The notes under the pieces are model-generated. The model was given only the letters and a program-made list of their open reading frames with translations. It was not told the origin of the DNA and ran no database searches. 64,000 bases of DNA from Oscillospiraceae bacterium (GTDB lineage Bacteria; Bacillota; Clostridia; Oscillospirales; Ruminococcaceae), in contig SVNC01000002.1 of NCBI GenBank assembly GCA_015067025.1, positions 62,001 through 126,000 on the forward strand. Reading direction: 5' to 3'. This document shows positions 62,307-64,000 of the stretch, one piece after another (position 1 is the stretch's first letter; every line of letters starts with the position of its first letter). The translations under genes and the position numbers were made by a program.

Positions 62307-63398
62307 TTAGCAATATGATTTTATTTTTTTGAGTGTGGACATAAAATAGTCGTCTTCTTTCAGCCAGTTTTCTAAACCATAGTTTGATATAAATGTTAAT
62401 AAATCTTCATATAAGTTTTTCTGCGAATGCTTCATTCTGTTTTGTGAATTGTTTTCGCAAAAACACAACCACGGAACATCATATTTCGTTTTATCGGGAC
62501 GCTTTTCGAAATTGTCGGCGTATTTTAATGCTTTCTCAAGATATTGAACAGTTTTTTCTTTATTTTCATTTTTGATGTATAGCTTAAGTATTTGCAGTGC
62601 GTTTGAAAACAGTTGATGAAAACCTGAATTCTCTCCACCAATCAGAAGAAGTAATTGTTCAGCCATAAGAGATATTTCTATTTTTTCCTCGTCGGAATAT
62701 TCGCTACGAATTCGTAAGTCGGAAATGTTATGATATAGTCCCACCATAAAATATATGATGTTTTTTTGGTATTCTTCCGTTGCTTCACGACCTTTCAAGG
62801 TATGGGGAAGAAGCATTTCACGACAGCAAGGTATAAACGGGGCTTTCATTGCTACTTCCTTTGCTTTTTCGTATTCACCTATCTCTAAATAATTGAATAC
62901 CAACATCTGACGGCAGCAACCACCTTCGTCAAAATTTTCATTTGCATAATAAAGTGCTTTATTTAATAATCCTATAGTTTCCGTTGCAGCCTTTCTTCTG
63001 TCTTCTTTTGTGAACGCTTCACCACTCTGAAAATGTAAACTGTATAGTGACTGAGCCAAGCAATAAAGCAAGCGTGATTCGTTTGGAAATTCAATAAGTC
63101 CTTGCCGTAAAAGCTTAATGGATTTTCTTGTTTCGCCATTACTATGGAAAATCCTGTTTTCTTTAAGGATAGCATTTATTCGTTCTTCCTTACGTGTGTT
63201 ATCAAATCCTATTATTTCATCAATGCTTATATCAAAGTAGCCAGCAATGGTCGGTAGCAGCGTTATATCGGGGTAGGTTGAACCATTTTCCCAACGACTG
63301 ACTGCTTGTGCTGATACTCCGAGAACATCTGCAAGCTGCTCCTGGGTCAGTTCGCGGTTTGTTCTGTATTTTTTTAGGTTTTCGCCAAGTTTATGCAT
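62307..63398 (-). CDS. XRE-family regulator with helical (TPR-like) C-terminal domain
   Basis: This 363-residue protein joins an N-terminal XRE helix-turn-helix (LGENLKKYRTNRELTQEQLADVLGVSAQAVSRWENG) to about 290 residues of helices. The stretches SRLLYCLAQSLYSLHFQSGE, LFNYLEIGEYEKAKEVAMK-like and LQILKLYIKNENKEKTVQYLEKAL resemble tetratricopeptide units. GGAGG precedes the ATG on the minus strand. In Firmicutes such proteins often respond to peptides or control neighbouring genes; no partner is visible here. Confidence 0.9.
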   Translation of the reverse strand: MHKLGENLKKYRTNRELTQEQLADVLGVSAQAVSRWENGSTYPDITLLPTIAGYFDISIDEIIGFDNTRKEERINAILKENRIFHSNGETRKSIKLLRQGLIEFPNESRLLYCLAQSLYSLHFQSGEAFTKEDRRKAATETIGLLNKALYYANENFDEGGCCRQMLVFNYLEIGEYEKAKEVAMKAPFIPCCREMLLPHTLKGREATEEYQKNIIYFMVGLYHNISDLRIRSEYSDEEKIEISLMAEQLLLLIGGENSGFHQLFSNALQILKLYIKNENKEKTVQYLEKALKYADNFEKRPDKTKYDVPWLCFCENNSQNRMKHSQKNLYEDLLTFISNYGLENWLKEDDYFMSTLKKIKSYC

Positions 63399-63437
63399 AG
63401 TTTTATCCTCCGTATATTTAGTGGAGCTCCTGTTATA

Positions 63438-63466
63438 ATAATACCCGATTTTATTCGGTTTGTCTA
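63438..63466 (-). promoter_or_regulatory. Promoter of the XRE-TPR regulator
   Basis: On the minus strand TAGACA (63466-63461), 17 bp, TATTAT (63443-63438). The spacer holds a CCGA/TCGG inverted repeat, which could be an autoregulatory site. Confidence 0.55.
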
Positions 63467-63509
63467 CAACGTATTAGTTGAGAAAAACTCAACTAAAGTG
63501 AGAGAGACG

Positions 63510-63546
63510 TACAAAAAATCTCGTATCTTGTTCAGATACGAGATTT
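63510..63546 (-). terminator. Terminator of the C39-like gene
   Basis: AAATCTCGTATC / GATACGAGATTT (63516-63527 with 63535-63546), a 12-bp stem. The T-run TTTTTTGT follows on the minus strand, so it ends the gene whose stop is at 63570. Confidence 0.88.
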
Positions 63547-63569
63547 ATAGTTTGGTATTTAATTATCCT

Positions 63570-64000
63570 TTATTCAATTAACACTGCCTGAGATTCCATA
63601 CTTTCATACATTTCTGTAAAAGTTTCGTTCATAACGTTAAGTGTTTTACCATTATCAGATACAAGAATAACTTCAGAATTGTTGTAACCGATCATGGCGT
63701 AGCATCTTGGTGACATTTTACATTGTACTTCTTCACCTTCGTCTGTTACCCAGCAATATTCATCTACAACAACAGCCGCGTTACCTGTTATTGTACCCCA
63801 AACGATAACGGGTTTTTTATTATCGATATAACCTTTAAGTGTAGTAAGATCAGAACCGGAAACATCTTTTACAGTTCTGCCTTTGCATTTAGAAGGATAA
63901 TCATTATAGTATTTATTTATCATATTTACAATAGGAGGTGCGTAATAGAAAGAAAGAGTACCTTTGGGGTTACCTACAATCATTTTCCATGGAGATGGTG
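63570..64000 (-). CDS. C39-like (papain-fold) domain protein, 5' partial
   Basis: The frame is open to the window edge (first full codon ends at 63998), so the start and catalytic cysteine, if any, are outside. What is present fits the C-terminal half of a Peptidase_C39_2 domain: VGNPKGTLSFYYAPPIVNMINKYY, GYIDNKKPVIVWGTI, AMIGYNNSEVILVSDN and a closing segment ESMESQAVLIE. In active members the strand before the GY reads EHCMVLIGYD or similar; here it is PRCYAMIGYN, so the catalytic His seems replaced by Arg. It may be a substrate-binding or otherwise degenerate enzyme. A terminator follows. Confidence 0.72.
   Translation of the reverse strand, partial: PSPWKMIVGNPKGTLSFYYAPPIVNMINKYYNDYPSKCKGRTVKDVSGSDLTTLKGYIDNKKPVIVWGTITGNAAVVVDEYCWVTDEGEEVQCKMSPRCYAMIGYNNSEVILVSDNGKTLNVMNETFTEMYESMESQAVLIE

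Noticed and set aside
1-64000. CRISPR array, insertion sequence, rRNA or intact prophage
   Set aside because: No regularly spaced repeats, transposase, integrase or rRNA sequence was seen anywhere in the window.

Overview
The window reads as low-GC Gram-positive chromosome from an endospore-forming Clostridia member. The sporulation genes spoVS, spoIIGA and sigE, the Firmicutes order asp23-nusB-xseA-xseB-ispA-dxs-tlyA-argR-recN, AGGAGG-type ribosome sites with frequent TTG starts, and TTGACA/TATAAT promoters all support this. A membrane-anchored GH5 cellulase and the general gene set would fit an Oscillospiraceae/Ruminococcaceae gut or rumen organism; that placement is inference. Nearly everything is core chromosome: one tRNA, no rRNA, no CRISPR, no intact mobile element.

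Layout. 1-2.1 kb: end of a cell-wall amidase, a promoter-to-terminator unit that may be a small RNA, ymdB and spoVS. 2.1-12 kb: an unrecognised protein, then the asp23-nusB-...-recN cluster (folD absent; a DUF212 membrane protein and nadK present). 12.1-13.7 kb: spoIIGA-sigE behind a possible Spo0A-type promoter. 13.7-16.5 kb, minus strand: two flavoproteins. 16.6-19.4 kb: MarR regulator, small membrane protein, uridine phosphorylase, HAD phosphatase and a DUF1540 protein. 19.5-21.2 kb: tRNA-Lys(UUU), with a frameshifted fragment of a mobile-element 'polyvalent' protein between its terminator and the nth promoter. 21.2-26.4 kb: nth, a ComEA-like protein, a regulator/acyl-CoA ligase pair and dprA. 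26.4-29.4 kb, minus strand: zinc/cadmium P-type ATPase, ArsR/CadC-type repressor with two matching operators, and a small XRE regulator.

29.6-38.0 kb is a near-complete arginine operon, argG-argH-(GNAT)-argC-argJ-argB-argD-argF. Two 13-nt palindromes lie at its promoter, one over the -10, and are candidate sites for the ArgR encoded at 9.9 kb. ArgJ lets the acetyl group recycle, and the embedded GNAT may prime the cycle. 38.1-47.4 kb: cation efflux, thymidylate-kinase-like protein, DUF2156, DJ-1, 5-formyl-THF cyclo-ligase, MltG, U32 peptidase, GH5 cellulase and a DUF1508 protein. 47.4-62.3 kb is mostly translation and proteostasis: M50 protease, radical SAM and DUF2344 proteins, rplS, lepB, rbgA, rnhB, yraN, thrC, a phosphoesterase, tig-clpP-clpX and rpsO-pnp. 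rplS, rpsO and pnp have leaders with RNA structure. The window ends with a minus-strand XRE regulator and a C39-like domain protein that appears to lack its catalytic histidine.

No clearly new multi-gene system is visible. The best leads are the promoter/terminator unit before ymdB, the GNAT coupled to argH, the mobile-element scar at tRNA-Lys, the pnp and rplS leader structures, and the degenerate C39 protein.
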